Shown here one piece after another: positions 12,901 to 27,600 of a stretch of DNA of 64,000 nt. The position numbers and the translations under genes are program-made. The stretch's first letter is position 1; each line of letters begins with the position of its first letter. A model generated the notes under the pieces. That model did not search any database, was not told where the DNA came from, and saw nothing but the letters and a program-made list of their open reading frames with translations. The DNA is from Gorsachius magnificus. Lineage: Eukaryota; Chordata; Aves; Pelecaniformes; Ardeidae. The DNA lies in contig CM067084.1 of NCBI GenBank assembly GCA_034008185.1, positions 69,660,612 through 69,724,611 on the forward strand. The letters run 5' to 3'.

Positions 12901-15447
12901 AATTCAAAAGTTCTCTATTGAGAAGTACAAAGTTGCCTTAGTCTAAGGAGCCCCAAACTATTATGTCTTAATAGTAGTTGGGTGGTTACGATGTGCTTCC
13001 ACAACAGGATAAAATTATGTTGAAGCTTCCAATACTGTTTACTGATGTATTAGGATGTGGTTTACAAGGAATGATTTATTTTTAAAAGCATGCAATGGAG
13101 AGGCAGAGCTGCAAGGCAAGGCAACAATCAGCCCCCAACTGTGTGACACTTTCTTTGGGTATCCTACCAGGGTAGCCTTAAGATTACAGCCTTTCCTCCC
13201 AGCTTAGAGATGGACTGATGGACTGTCAGATTAGTCCTACCCTTGAGCAGATTTGCCTTTCCCTTTTATCTCCCAGCTTTCACTGCCTTCTGCCCTTCTC
13301 CATCTGATTAGCTGAATTATCAAAGCGTATTTTTGTACTGAGCAGAATACCCCATCCCAGCACAGCATGGATGGATTTTCAAAAGAACCTAATTTTGGTT
13401 TTGATTAGTCTTTTGATGAACAGAGAAGACGAAGCCAGCTAGTCCCTGCAATGAGTCTACCAGGCACTCCTGGAGGTTAACCGACAGGTGTTCATTGCTC
13501 CGAAAGGCCTCCAAAATTTCGCTTTTTAAACCCAGGCCTTATCGCTATCACCTCTCTGTCTTCACTCTCTCCCCTGCACCTTCCTGCTGCCTCCTTGCCT
13601 TGAGCCTCTCCCCACATCTGCCACCACTGCCTTGCCCCACATCTCTCCTGCTCCTGCCTGGATCTCCTGCAGTCAGGGCTGAAGCCAAGCCAAGCAGTCT
13701 TGGTGGAGTTTATCAGCTCAGGATCTGCCAGCATTAGGTCTTGGCCCCTGCCGGGACTGGCATTCCTTGCCACCGAGGCGTGCCTCTGATGCTGGAGGCC
13801 ACGTGGGCACTGAGGAGCCCCAATGTCACCTACAGACAAGTGGGACCCGTGGCACCATTCCTTCCAGCCATGCCGTGCTGTGTCAGGAGCCTCTGTGCAA
13901 ATTGCTACGTCTACATATCACAGCGATCTGCCTGTCAAAAATAGTAGCTTCAGTCTTGAAGTCGGTATGAAGATGGTGCTGCACCCAGATTAATGAGCAC
14001 GCTCACTCTCAGCCGGGCCAATTAGCCAGGGTAGGCTGGTGCGTTAATTCAGTTCCAGAGCTGGCTTGTTTTCTAGTTGTGACCTTGTTTGCCTCTAATT
14101 TGGGTATCTTTGCATGCCGTCACACTACATCTTGAGACCTGGCAGCATCTATGCCACTTCTGAAATGCCGCTTAGTCACTTAGTTCATATAAGCCTTGTC
14201 ACACTCAGCAGAGCTATACATAAATATGTTTTAAATATCTAGGCACCAGCACACTTCTCAGGTGGTTTCAGGCATCCAGCCCACACAGCCATTTAATGCC
14301 AACCTGAGAGTGGCTGATTGCTGCTTCACACAAAACCCGGACTGACACATTGTTTGAGATATCTATCACAAAAGTAAATCAAACTGCAGTATAAAATGCA
14401 AAAATCAAATTAAAATACTAGTGATGGCCATACCATCAGTTCACATGAAGAGGGGACAACTGGAATGGGCACCTAGGAGAGTGAAAATCCACTGGAAAAT
14501 GTAAGTTTGGTGACAACCCCTGAGAACTGTTTACATTTATTTGAAGAATAAAATCCTGTCTGTTGCCCTCATTTGCTCTTGAGGGAGGAAACTAACACTT
14601 AAAAGATGTACATAAAGTCTTCAAGAAAACAGTTTGAATGAGGTCTTCAGATTCACTTTCAAAATAAATTGCCTTACATTGGGGCCGTACTCACAAGGCT
14701 CAAGGCAGTGGTAGCAAAAAATTTAGTAGGCCTTTACCATAAAGACAGAAGCTTAGCCAAAAAGGAGTTAAAATTTTAAAAAGTCAGGGGAAAATTGCTC
14801 ATTATACTTGCAATAATCTGAATTATTGTGCTGTATCCGTCTTTTAGTATTACCTAGTCATCAAGGTTGAAATATCTTGTTACTGCCATCACTCTCCAAG
14901 AAGCAATTGTATTACTGAAGACATTATGAAAAAAATGGAATTCTCCTGATTAGTAGGAACAATGTAGCAGGACCAAAAAAAATGCTTTTATTCAGTATCT
15001 TGGAGGGATAGACAGGGCCATATTTCTGAAAAATTGCCTCTTTCATCTCTCAGAAAATTGAGCCTGTAATTATATTCTAGATCTTGGTAGAGACTTAGTT
15101 TTTGTATCATTGTTATGCACTTGTTCTTTACATGTATGTTAATGTGCCATTTTTAAGTTTTTGTAATTTTTATGTATGGATGATTCATTTTAAGCGGCAG
15201 TGAAAGAATCTTGAAAATTTTCATCTTTTTTCCACACATTTTTGCAAATCTGGTCACAGCTTTGCATAGACGTGAGTTTGTAAACGGGTATTTTCAGCCT
15301 ACGTATTTACAGGACTGGTTCTAACTTAATACGAAATAACCACGGAAAGCTGCAACATCCTTCGTACTGGAGCAAAACTGTAAGGAGATCTTGAAAATGA
15401 GCTGCTGTTAAGAATAACTCTGTTAAATTGCAAATACAGATGTCATG
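6951..15447. other. Intergenic DNA, no gene seen
   Basis: I see no exon with recognisable protein similarity. Frames such as the 134-codon minus-strand one at 12338-12742 and the 138-codon plus-strand one at 11256-11672 show no known domain, and competing frames lie on the other strand. GC content rises locally at about 13.5-13.9 kb. Simple repeats include a short (CA)n at about 10191-10204 and the TATC-type array listed separately. Confidence 0.45.
10390..10440. repeat. Imperfect (ATCTAT)n microsatellite
   Basis: About 50 bases of interrupted TATC/ATCTAT repeats (tatatctatatctgtatctacatctat and similar units, ending tatatatctc). Interruptions by G and C suggest an old array. A short CA run lies 190 bases upstream. 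Confidence 0.85.
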
Positions 15448-15600
15448 GTTGGGCAGGGCGGGTTTTGCAGGAGGCTTTAGGGAGGCGGGGGGACGGCAGG
15501 CAGGGTGGGGAGGTGCGATTAGCCGGGGCCCTCGGCAGGGACGGGGTTATCGCCGGCGGGGACTCCTGCCAGGTCACAGGGCAGTATTTCTCTGAAGCGG
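15448..15600. promoter_or_regulatory. Isolated G-rich, CpG-rich patch
   Basis: A GC-rich block stands alone in AT-rich intergenic DNA about 19 kb upstream of the main CpG island. It has several G-runs (GGGAGGCGGGGGG, GGGTGGGG, CGGGGCCC, CGGCGGGG) and many CpG dinucleotides. The G-strand could form quadruplexes, although one loop would be about 10 nt. It could be an orphan CpG island, a distal promoter or enhancer, or simply a GC-biased remnant. I see no coding frame or repeat family that explains it. The regulatory call is inference from composition. Confidence 0.35.
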
Positions 15601-18600
15601 ACAATCTGCAGGAGTTCAGTCATAATGAAACAGGATAAAGTGTGTTTTCGTAAACACGGAAAGGACGCAGGCTCACGCTGCGAAAACAGCTGTGAAAACT
15701 GTCGGTGTTTCGGAGTCTGACTTTCTCAACTTCAACTTTTAAGACATTTAATTCTTCACAGAATATTTAAACAGGAAACAGTGATTGTGAGTAGAAATTT
15801 AAGGTCTGAGTGGGAAGAAAAGAGTGTTTTCAAGGGCATATAGCATTTGGGGTTTTGCTTTTGCAAAATCTTGTAAAACCAGAGGGAATTAAGGGGAAAA
15901 AAGGAAGTAAACTTTTTTATCAGACATATTTTCCCACAGAACGCTCAGTGAAGCAGAGATGCTTGTTTCAATTTGTGCAAATCTCCAGTTTAGGGAAGTA
16001 CGTGAATATCACAGGGGGAGTTTCAGGATTCAAGGTCCGGATCTCTCAGACCCAGATTCTGCACAGAGAAACCAAAAGGAAAACCTCAGGCACTGCTGCC
16101 ACTTCCAACATTACATCAATAACTGCGTTGCTTCACTCACCTTCTACTTACTGTAGGGTGGCTATTTTTGTCTGCAGTTGTAATGCCAGAGCATAGCGAT
16201 AACTCACTATGAAAGTGCGTGGGGCTTCGCTGCGTAGTTGCAGCTGCGCTTGGGCTGAGCGCTGAGCCTGAGCCCCACCAGCTGCCTTGGCAGGGCTCTG
16301 GGTAGCAGTGTGGCACATTCACTTCCAAAGCTCCTTTTCATACTATGCTGATGCCTTCTTTTTTGCTTTCTTTAAAAGGCTTTCCATTTTTCATGGCTTA
16401 ATTTCTGCTCAAATTTTAGAGATGCACACAGGCACCTAAACGTTTAATCCAGCTCTGTATCTACTACCAGATGACTCAGATGTTACTCATATACTCTTGT
16501 ACAGATCAGAAAGCTAGTGCTCACAGATCCCTCGCAGGACTAGGACCATACTTCATGAGTTAAGAACAGCTCGCCATGCTCAGCCATGTTTGGCTTTGGC
16601 ATGTTGCATATGACAAGGCCAGCTGTACTAAGTAGGGGTCTGGACGTCTCATCAACCAGAAAGAGCAAGCAGCTTTCTCTGGCGTCCTCCCCCGTCCCCC
16701 AGCAGAACACATTTTTCCAAAGCCACTGATATTCTTGCAGCACAGACCTGATTTATGACTGGTGTCTTCAGGAGCTACTGCAGTGCACATACTTAATTTG
16801 ACAGTAATAGCCACAGTAGCACAAACTGATAACACAGAGGATCTTTCTGCAAATGTCTTGCATTTACAGAAAAAAATTCCGTCAGTATTTCCTATTTTCA
16901 AACATTCAAATCTGTGAATATGAATGCTCCTGCATTTGTATAAAAATATTCTCAAGATGCTTATACTAAAACATTGTTGAAACATGTAGAAATATATATA
17001 TAGATATATGAGAGGAATACAGAATGAGAATTAAAGAAAAGAAATACACTAAATATGCTCTGTCAGAGAAATACACTACATAAATACCTGTTCTTAAATT
17101 GCCTGTTCAGCCCATATAACGGCCCAATAACTAGGTTGCTCAGGCGGATGGTCCCCTCTGCTACTTCCAGTTGAAGTACACAAAGCTGAACTTTGCAATG
17201 AGATAAAAAAGTTGAGCTACTTTCAAATTTCCACACATTCAAGTACATCAAGCAATTCGCAGCAACGTTTTGTGGATTAGCTTTTGCAAGCCCTGCTAGA
17301 GGGGCCTGGTGCCCTTCGCCTTGCTGGAACTGCACGCTGAGGAGCTAATACACAGGTCAAACCTGCCCAGCCCCATGCCATTCGCTGCAGAACACCTGGT
17401 AGTAGGGTCTCTTCGATTAACTGCAAATGTTTTTAACATCTCTAAGTTATTTGTTTGATAGAAGGCAATAAAGGAAGGTGAAAAGGGCTGTCCCTTTGAC
17501 CCACAGCGTAGTGCTCTGCAGCAGCACGCAGTAGCCTCGGGTGGTTTTTATGCCGAGGATTAAGAGGGATTGGGAACGATGCAGAAGCAGCATGCTGAAT
17601 CAAGGGTCGGAAATCGCTTTGCAGTGCAATTTCTCCAGTAAGATTCAAAAGCGATGATGATTTCCAAGTACAAACAAACACCCTATATGTCCTATATTCA
17701 GATTTTGTATATTTAATCTCAATTTGTGTACAGTAAATGGTGCCGCTCAGAGCTTGTCTGGATGAGCTGACAACGCTGCATTTCATGGCACAAAGGTTCG
17801 GCTGCAAGTGACAAAGCTATCAGAAAATTTGGGAGAAGTGAATGCAAATAAGTTTGTTAAACTTTGACAGCAAATGAGAGAAAAAAGGTAACTTCTTCTC
17901 AATAAGACGTCGTGTCATGCCCCTTTTCCCTTATTAGGGAAGGTAATGAAGCATTTCTGTTTATGCCAAACCTGCTCCTGGGTGTTGTGGATTCAGTTAG
18001 TTTCAAATACGTATTCTTTTTAGAAATCCTTACCTCCCAACTACATATTGAACTTTGATGAAAAAAAGATTCTCTTGGATCCATTCTCAGTCAGATGTAT
18101 TTCTGCCTCTGGGGTTTTTGCCTCATGTTCATTTTGGCCTTCTGAAGGATTCAGTATTATGGAAAGTGAAACATTTATTTCCCTGCAAAGTTCTCTCCTT
18201 GTAAAACCAGCATGCCTCTTTTTTTTCCTCATCCTTAATTCTCCATCCCTTTGGTCCATTTCTTCTCTGCAGTCTTCAAGCATCATAAAAGCCACAATTC
18301 TCTTTTCCCTAGGTTTCCAGTAATTATCTCTTGTTTCTACAGCCTCCTTCCTATTCCCTTTAAGAAAATTGCCAACACTCTACAAACGCAGAATGAATAA
18401 TAATGAAGTATCTTATTGCACACTTAGTTGTAAGCACACTCATGAATTATCTAAGTTTGATTGTGAATGAAGATCTACACTTAACCTTGCCTCAGATTAT
18501 ATATATAGGTGCATTAAGAATATCAGCAATATCTGTGGCAGACAGAAATGTCTCCAAATTTTCTGTAATAAGTGAGAAAAACTGGTCTTGATTTGCTCTT

Positions 18601-21600
18601 CAGCAGTCTGAAGAATATGTCTTATTGTAGAATAAAAGTATTTTTTTTCTCTTAGCTGAAGGACAGAGCTGCATAGTTCATCATGGCAAGCTAATGCATT
18701 TATGGTCCGAATAGCTCTCCTCACCCCCAGACTTCAGGCTTACAGTGGAATCCAAGGTATGTAATGGTGATATGAACACGATATACTTTACTGTAACCTG
18801 TGCTTCAGGCAGCTGTTAATGCCAGTCTAGCTTTCTGTAGTCTGCAGCCAAAGGAAAGTTGTCTGCAGCATATGTATAGCCTCACTCCCCAGCATACTTA
18901 CTGTGAAGGCAATGGCACGCTGAAGTAGATGCCACAGAACCAAAGAGCCATTTGTTAAAATTCAAGCCTCAGATGTTAACATATATTTGGGATCATTTCT
19001 CTGCCTAAGAAAGAAGTTAATTTCCTCCCTTCTAAATTACTTTTGCGGCAGCATCTAAAGTCTTGCACAAAGATCCAGAGACACATTGTACTAAACCTGA
19101 CGGAAACACTGGGAAAGATGGTCCGGCTCCAAAGAGATAAAAGTCAAAGGTAGCAAAAGGTCAAAACACATAAAGGGGAAACCAAGAAGTGCAGTGGGAA
19201 GGGAAGCAGAGAGATACACCAACCTTCCCACAACTGCTGAGCAGATCAAGAACAGAGGGATTTCAGCTCAGTCTGTTGGCTCCTAGTCTAATCTTCTATT
19301 GTATGCTGCTGCTTCTGACAATCTTGGTCAGGAGAGAGATGCCTTACTATTTCAATATTGCCACAAATAATCTCTTTTTAAGTTGCTCTTGTTATGCAGA
19401 CCCTTAAATTTTCAACCCCAGTTTACGCAAGTCATATGATGCTTTGTTAACCGGGACATCATTGTATTTTTCACCGAGTGTCAATGCTTTCAGTGGCAGG
19501 CAGGTCAATAATATCCTACTCCCTGCTTAATTTATACTTATGCACACAATGTAGATCCAAAAACATGCACAGTGAGCTCCTCTGCAGCATCTCAGTTAGT
19601 GGTTCTGGTCCTGAACAGTCAGGGAAAGGAATTAATCAATCTTACTGCTTTTCCTTGGACTCTTGCTCTCATTGATCTACAGAAAAGAACATGAGTAATT
19701 TTTACATTCAGACCTTCAAAAAGCTGGGTAGCGTGGAGGGTTTGCTTGGTTTTATTTACATGCAGTGCTCCTCCTAAGACATCCTGACAGGATGTTTACT
19801 TTTGTGCAGCAGTATGATACGGTTGACTCGTGTGCTTTTTTCTTCTTCTATAATCTTCTAATATTTTCCTACTGAACTGCTGCTAATAAGCGGTTCCCAT
19901 TTTCTAATTATTGTTAATTTATTAACATTAAATGATGTTTATCAGTACCTAAATGTACCTCAACTATGAAAATGCCAAGTGAAGTGTTATCAAAGGCTTC
20001 GTTAACCTCATCATATATACTTACAGCTTCTCCCTATACTCTTAGCTATGTGCATACATTAGTGAAAGCAATGGCAACATATATTAATTGTACTGTGGGT
20101 TAGAATTTAATTATTACAGTTCATAGAACAAAGACGTAATTAAGTTCCTGCAATATACAACTTTACCTTCTTCTCAATGTTTTCTAGAAAACCAGTTCTC
20201 CACAAAGTGACTCTGTTCTCAATCACACTGCCAAAATATAAAACTGTGTTCATAATTCAGATGCCATACACCAAGTACATCTTCAGCATGGAGGTCTCAA
20301 GATCTTTTTGGAGCACAAGGGCATCACCTGTGCTTACAAAGAGGTGGAGCTCAGGTACGGACCCAGCTATCACCCACATCTGAATTTCTCATCTGCAGAG
20401 CCAGCTATCAGGTGCCAGACTGAATTTGCAAGTGCACAGTGACAGGCAGGCTTTGTGGGCGAGGGAAGATAAGAAGTAGGTGCAAAATTTGCAGCAGATC
20501 AATGTGGACAACATGGACATGCTATTTATCTCCCCAGAGCTCCTTGGAAAGGGCTCAAGATACCTTCAAGGGCATTTCCTCTTAGAAGAGAGAAAGCGGG
20601 CACCTCCATGGTGGAACTCCTTAGTGATCTATAAAGGATTAAGCGTTAGAGGGAAACAAGAGCAGCCAAAGGTCTGTAATTGATTTTTGGCAGAGAGGAG
20701 CACTCAAAAAACCCCACAGATTTGGTAGCAGCAGGCAAAACTGACTTCTTGGATCTAGTGCTGCACGGAAGTATGAAAAGGGTGTAGACAGGAAAAGATG
20801 ACAGCAAGACCAGAGGGCAGAAACAGAGAGTAGGAGCTGCCTGCATGTTAAGAGAAGGAGAGGGAAAAGAAGGCAAAAAAATATATTAATGTCAATTTTC
20901 TTTCCATAAAACCCCAGTTTTCTACTCAATTTTTTTTCATTTTACCTTAGCCTTTGACGTCAGTGAACTGTGTCTGTTCATTCTAGCAACAAATCTATCC
21001 CACGCTTTCTAGATCCCACTATTTAACAAGATTCTGGAACTTGTCATTTCATTATTTGCACATTCCTACTGAAGTACTTGTCTATGTGACATTCTGACCA
21101 CTACATCTGTCAAAAAAATACACCTTGGAGTAAGTGTAACAGCAGGTTTTGCTTGCCTGAGCTTTTTTAAAATTGAAATACAATTCCAAAAGAGGAGCTA
21201 ACCTGCATGTGTAGAATCATAAGGCTACTTTAGCATCCTGTAAACATGCTTGGAGAGAGCAAAATTAAACATTTAAGCATGCTGATTAAAGCATTGATTC
21301 TGCAAATACAACCAGACTTAATCCCTTTGAAATTGGGGGGACTATTCACAGTCAGGAAAACTGTGCCTGTGAGTAAATATTTGTCCCCCTCAGCCCTTGA
21401 AAGCAATTGCAGGCAATATTCTTCTTCTAGATGGGCAGTGCTCACTCATCGTCAGTCCACGAGTATATGAAATTACATATATTGTAATTGTGAAAATTAT
21501 ATAGGACTGCCCCTAATAACAGCCTGTAGTCAGTAATTGGCTCGGTGGTGAGACGAGAAGCGCTTAGTCATTCCGTGAGAGGCACACAGGAAATGCCGAG

Positions 21601-24600
21601 ATGAACTGTTGTAATTAGACACATATTATTAGTATTTATTAAAACACAACTAGTTACACTGGTTGTGCATATTCTGTAGGCAGACCTTTTGAAAAACGGA
21701 GTAATCTAGCCTTAGCCCTGCAATATAGGCCTTGTTTACAATAGAAAGTTGTGCTGACCTAACTGTGTTACTACAGTTAAAGCTGTACCTCTCCCATTTA
21801 GGAGTTGTATCAGAATGACTTATTTTTCCTTAGCAGAAGGAAAACCAGTGGCAGTGTAAAACACCTTCGTACCAGAATAAGCATGCATCGATTTAAACAG
21901 TACAATTAAATTGGTTGTAAAAATTCTCACAGCTCAGATAACATAGTTAAATTGGTACGTGATGTATGAAGAGACCAGACTCTTTATTTCACAAATAAAT
22001 GTGAATCTGTGAATCTTACCCTGCTTGCATGCGAGAAGAAGAGAGAAGTGAGAATGTCCAGTGCGTAGGATAGAGTCTTCTATGCCTGAGCATCTTGTGA
22101 CCTAACCAGCAATCGCAGCTCAGTGAAACGCAATGTATTCATTTGGCGGCTGCCTGTAAAAGTACTTGAATCAGCCTGAACTGATTCTTTGAATAGGAAC
22201 AAAGAGGAAATCACTACGGCCGGAAGGAGAGAAGCTGCTCATTTAAGAAAACAGTAAAAGGTCACAGAGGGATAAATGTTTCTGCCAGCGTTAATTTTAC
22301 TATGATGTTCCAGCTTCTCGTCTTGAAAACTGAAGGAATTTTTTTGACTCGTTCTTCCAGTCAGAGAAAGTAAGGGAATATGCATGTATATGAATAAGAA
22401 ACTCACTGCGTTACAGTGGAAGCTGGCTAATACTCTCCAAAGAAGTTTTTTCTTTTCCAGTGATCACTGGTAGCACCACGGCGCTGGTGGGCGAACGGCA
22501 GAACCAGGTGGCAGAGGCTGGGCTTCTGCTTGGGACCCTGCTTCTGGCCTGCTGTAAAACCTCTGGTAAATCACCTTCTCTCTGTGTCTCAGTTCCTTCC
22601 TTCACAAAATGAGAGAAGGTCAATTTGCAGAGCACTTTGAGAAATAACAATGACAAACAAGTGCTATATATTAGTTGGGTGGAATTGTTATTGGCTTCTA
22701 TACCTTTTCCTTTTCTTGTGCAATAGCCACCATTAGAGGCAGAAATTTCAGCTTTGATTGCTTATTAGATCATTTACTAATTTTGGATCCAAATCTGAAT
22801 TCAGATTTCAAGTGAAATTCAAAACTCCAAATGCTTGAATGCAATTTTTCAGTTTGAGGCATTAATTTCTTAAAAATGCATGTTACAGAAAATGCAAATT
22901 TTCATATGGAATACTTCGATAAACCACATTTTGTTCCTATTTATTATCTCGAATATCCTAATGGACACAACTGATCTGCCCAGCAACCTTTCCTCTTTTT
23001 GAAGATTCCCCTCATTATGTATTTATAGAGAAACTGCAACAAGTAATTCCATTACCAATTGCTACCAGTAATTCCATTAGGCTGAATCACCAAGTAACCT
23101 TGTTTCTGACACTATAACCAGATATATCACATGAAGTAGTGAACTGAATGCATCATGCATCAGGCGCCTGCTGAGAAGGATATGCTGAAAGCTAGGAAAC
23201 AAGAAAATAGTACACGGGTATGGGACCTAACAAAATGAGACAGAATTTGGAGCCCATTATTCCTTCCTGTCCCTTACTAGTAAATTTACTACACTTAAAC
23301 TGCAAAAACGCAAGAATAAAAGCTTTGATTTGCATAATTACTTGACATGTGGCATATCTTTTATGCAAGGTCTCGAATACAGAAGTAAAACTATTCACAT
23401 GTGAAAATATTTTCAGGATCAGAGCCAATGCTGTCAATGTTCCCATACGTAAGTTCCAGGCAGCGTGTTCTGTCACTGCAAGATCACATTTGGTTTCAGT
23501 TTTACTGCTTTAGTTCTGTAAAGGATCAAATGTAAGTAAAGTTAAACTGGAATAAAGGAAACAGAAAATAGTCCCAACTGTTTGTATACTAGGAGTGGGA
23601 GAAGAGCTACTCTTGCTTAATTCAAATGGTCTTTATTTCTGTTTTACAGTTGTATATGCTAGATAAATTTATGCATATTAATCACACGTTTTATATTTGA
23701 AATATTTATATTCTGCTATTTTTGTTGAGATACCACAGAAAACAATCTGAGGCATACATTTCAATAATATTATTTGTCAAATTATTTAATCTATTTCATA
23801 ATGGACTACCCCTTCACTTTTTTTGTATTTCCTCTATTCTTGGTATACATAAGAAATTCTCTTTATATGGCACTGAATCTTTGAACTATAATAATACATT
23901 ACTTTCTGTAAGATAGAAACTTCCTAGGTATGAAAATGGTTCATTCCACAAGTCCTGGTAATTCTTTCCAATATTTAAAGGTATAGTCCTGAATACCAGT
24001 GACCCAGGCCCCACTGGCTTTATCAATATTGATTTTACTGAGCTGTTTGCCAGGATGCATGTTATGAAATACATTAATAGCTTTTGTTTTATTAATTTTC
24101 TTTGGGATATCATGGCAGCATCTTCTGGGCATTCAAAATCACGTTTGCCGTAGAGATAGGTTTGAATTAATTCTCTAAATTCAATGACTTCTCAGTTCAA
24201 GGAAGCTCAGAGGCAGGCCTTGATGTACTCCCTTCTCTTACAAATTTCCTGCCTGTGTCCCTTAGCCTTGTCCCGTGCTGTTCTCTGAAAAACCTATGCA
24301 AATTATGAATGCTTTTTAAAAAGCTCTAATTTTGCCCAGACTTGCATGAAAATAATATTGTAAAAATGCATATATGGATGATGATAGCAGACTAGGATCT
24401 TAACAGGCTGGGTTCTTCCTATTCAATTAGTTATAAATTGTATGTCTTCCTGGCCCTAATGTAGGAGACCACTTTAACCTGTGATTAAATCCTAGTGAAA
24501 CCAAGGAGATATCAGCACACATTTAAAGCATAGCCTACACTTCAGTGTTTAAAAGAGCAGCTTAACAACATGCATTCCTGAAGGAATATTTATCGTGGTA

Positions 24601-27600
24601 AACCAGTATTTCCCTGTGACTGGGATACAGTCTCCAGGCAATCCACCAAAAGAGATCTAAGTGATCATGAGACACTGAAAAATTTATTAAAACAACACTG
24701 AGACAACTTAAATATTCAACTTTTGTGAGGTCTGACGTAGTAAGTTTGGTAGCTCCACCCTTTCCATACCCTGCAGGTGACTCTTGGCATTATCGCAGCG
24801 CTCCACAACCCACACTCCCTTATCATTCACCTTCAAGAATTCAGTCAATCTCTTGAAACACACATGGAAATGATGTATGCTTATACGGAGAAATGCAGAG
24901 ACGTACCATTCAGCGCTCCTATCTGAAAAAACAGTATAATTTATGGACATGAATACATATTAGCATATACATGTACATTTATGGATTGCTGCTTTTACTT
25001 TCATGGACCTGTGCAACAGACTTTGCAACACCAGTATTTTCTTTTTCCCAGCGGACAAGGGATTTGTGTGTATTAACCAGGGAAACATAGGCTCATCTCT
25101 GTATAGTGTCTTCTCTGACATTTTGCTAAACTGAAAAATTGGCTGCATTGTTGTTATGCTGTGCTTTCTAGAAGTCCACAACTGGAATGCCGGCATGATG
25201 AAGGTGGGAATTTATTAGAACCTTATATATATGCTATACCCTGTCAAAGTGTGGCAGAGCTCGTGTGGTCCTTCCCCAGAGCCCTTCCAGGCACTGGGGC
25301 TTACAGGGTACGTTCCCTTCCTGAAAACTAAATTTACCCCGTATTTTTTACCTAATGCTTTATTTTCAGAAGCAGGTTTTCCAATATAATACAAACATAA
25401 ATATTCTGCTGTGACTTCTTGTGGACTCCCTTACATGGTAGTGTACAAATTGCTTTGATTATCTGATGTCAAATGGAAAAGGGACCAAAAGTGAAAGAAA
25501 CAACCGTTATGCGAGACTAAAGGAATATTCATAGTTTTATGTGGTAAAAGTTTCCCAAAGAGATAAATTATGAAGCTTATTTCTTTCATTGGCACTACGT
25601 CAATCTCTTACTGAGACATTTAGCCACTGCAAACAGTAACTGATATTGTCTGCAAATATGATATACTACTGTGGGCGTAGTGCAAGCCAAATACAGCCCA
25701 CAGGACAATTCTTCTCGTACCATCATTACCATCTTGTACAATCTTGGAGCAGAGATGAAAGGAAATGACTAATTCAGGAGGGGCATGAATCTCAGCAGAA
25801 GTTGCTGCTTCCACACGAAGGAGTGATTTGCCATCACTTGGCAAGCAAAGGCTGGCATATTTGTCCCGCAGACGCTCCGGGGTTAAAAAAGTGGAGAATG
25901 CAGGTGCGTGAACCTCTGATAAACCTTCTCAGCTCCTTCGGAGGATGGGTTGCTGCTGCAGTAATATTATCCCAGGAGCCTGTCTGTAGAGAGTTCTGCC
26001 ACTGCTGTGTGTGAGCGCAGAAACATGTTGGTGCAACCTCTCTATTCAGCCCTGGGAAGGCTGAGAGCCTGGTGAGACCAGTGGAAAGACTGAGCTCCTA
26101 CTCAATGGAGCAGCACCACACTGTCCACTACACCTATGATGATGTACTCTTGACAGCTGATAAACCACGTCAACCTCCCTAGCTGCCACAGTGTTTCCGT
26201 TGCAATTATATCTATTTATTGTGATGTTTTATCTTGCAGGTTTTAAATACGATGTATTAAAACATGGTGCAGTGTAATCCAAATGCAGCAAGGCAAGTAA
26301 CTGCAAAAGCCAGAATTAGGATACAGAGAACAATGTATTTCAAATAAAGTGGGAACAAGATTACTTGTTAGCTGAAAATAATGAGCACCTTCATTGCCTT
26401 ATGTGCATACAAATGATAGGTGTGCCAAAGGAATATAATATCAGCTGACATTACAAAACCTACCACCATGGAAAATAAGAGAAGTGCACTGGAGAACCTA
26501 ATCATTACAGAATTAGAAGAAAATCTCCCCAAAATCAACATTGCAAGCCAGGAAATACGCTGATTGAACCTGCCACTGCATAATCTGAAAATCTGGCTGC
26601 CACCGATGAGACATGCCTCAGGTGAACCCCTGAAATGGGATGGTGAGCCAGAGAAAGGTGTGCCATTAAAATGTTCTCTGCATCTATGGGTAAAAAAAAA
26701 ATAACAAATCACTGAAGTTTGTTATCATCTCATGTAACTACAGAAGGCAGAACAGTTGACACAATCACACACTCAAAATGAGACCAATCACAGGAAAATG
26801 TAAGCACCTGTCATTGATTTTGGATGAGACCACTAACAGCAGTGAAATCAGGCAGTTACTAAATTTCAGCTGAGCTACTAGTAAGCTTTTCTTTGTAAGA
26901 CAAATGGGCAGTACTTTTAACATACATTGGAAGTACTTCTTTCTACCTCTAGCTCAAGTAACAGTGTTCAAAACTCCCTTGTCACAAATAATGACAAGTA
27001 GTGACTGTCTAGAAAAGTCAGTTAATGAGTTTGCTGAAAAGACACTGCAGCCGGATGCCTCACTTTTGCTGCACGATACCTAGCCAGACAGTTGGTGGTA
27101 AATCTGTGAAACAAGGAACATGAAGACTAGTATCATATACATGGTTAATCTCATTCACAGAAGAAATACTGCACAGACACACAGAAAATTTATCAAATAT
27201 CTTAAGGAGATGAATCCAAACTACGGGAATTTACCCCCCCATTCCCCTGTAAGCAGGGAAGCTGCCTTTACTTTTCCAAATGTGCATGTCTTAAATATAA
27301 CAGAACAAATAACACATTTCATTTCTAAGAGCCTATCTCTGCTCATTGGTCTTCCTACCAGCTTTGTCATAGCTCCAGTCTGCATGGTGCCTAAAATCCG
27401 AGAGCTATTCAGGTCACCTATTATCCATGGAAGAGCTTAAAGTTTACTAGAGTTTCCATGTCGGACTGCAAAATTTTTGACAAAGACCCCCACATATACT
27501 TAAAAGTATCCTAAACTGAACTCTTAAAACTGTAATTGAGAAAGAAGTGCCTAAACTCATCCCCAAAGAGCCCATTCCCACACCTAGCATCCATGAAGAG

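Noticed and set aside
16560..16985. 141-codon minus-strand open frame
   Set aside because: No domain or conserved motif seen. Probably a chance frame.
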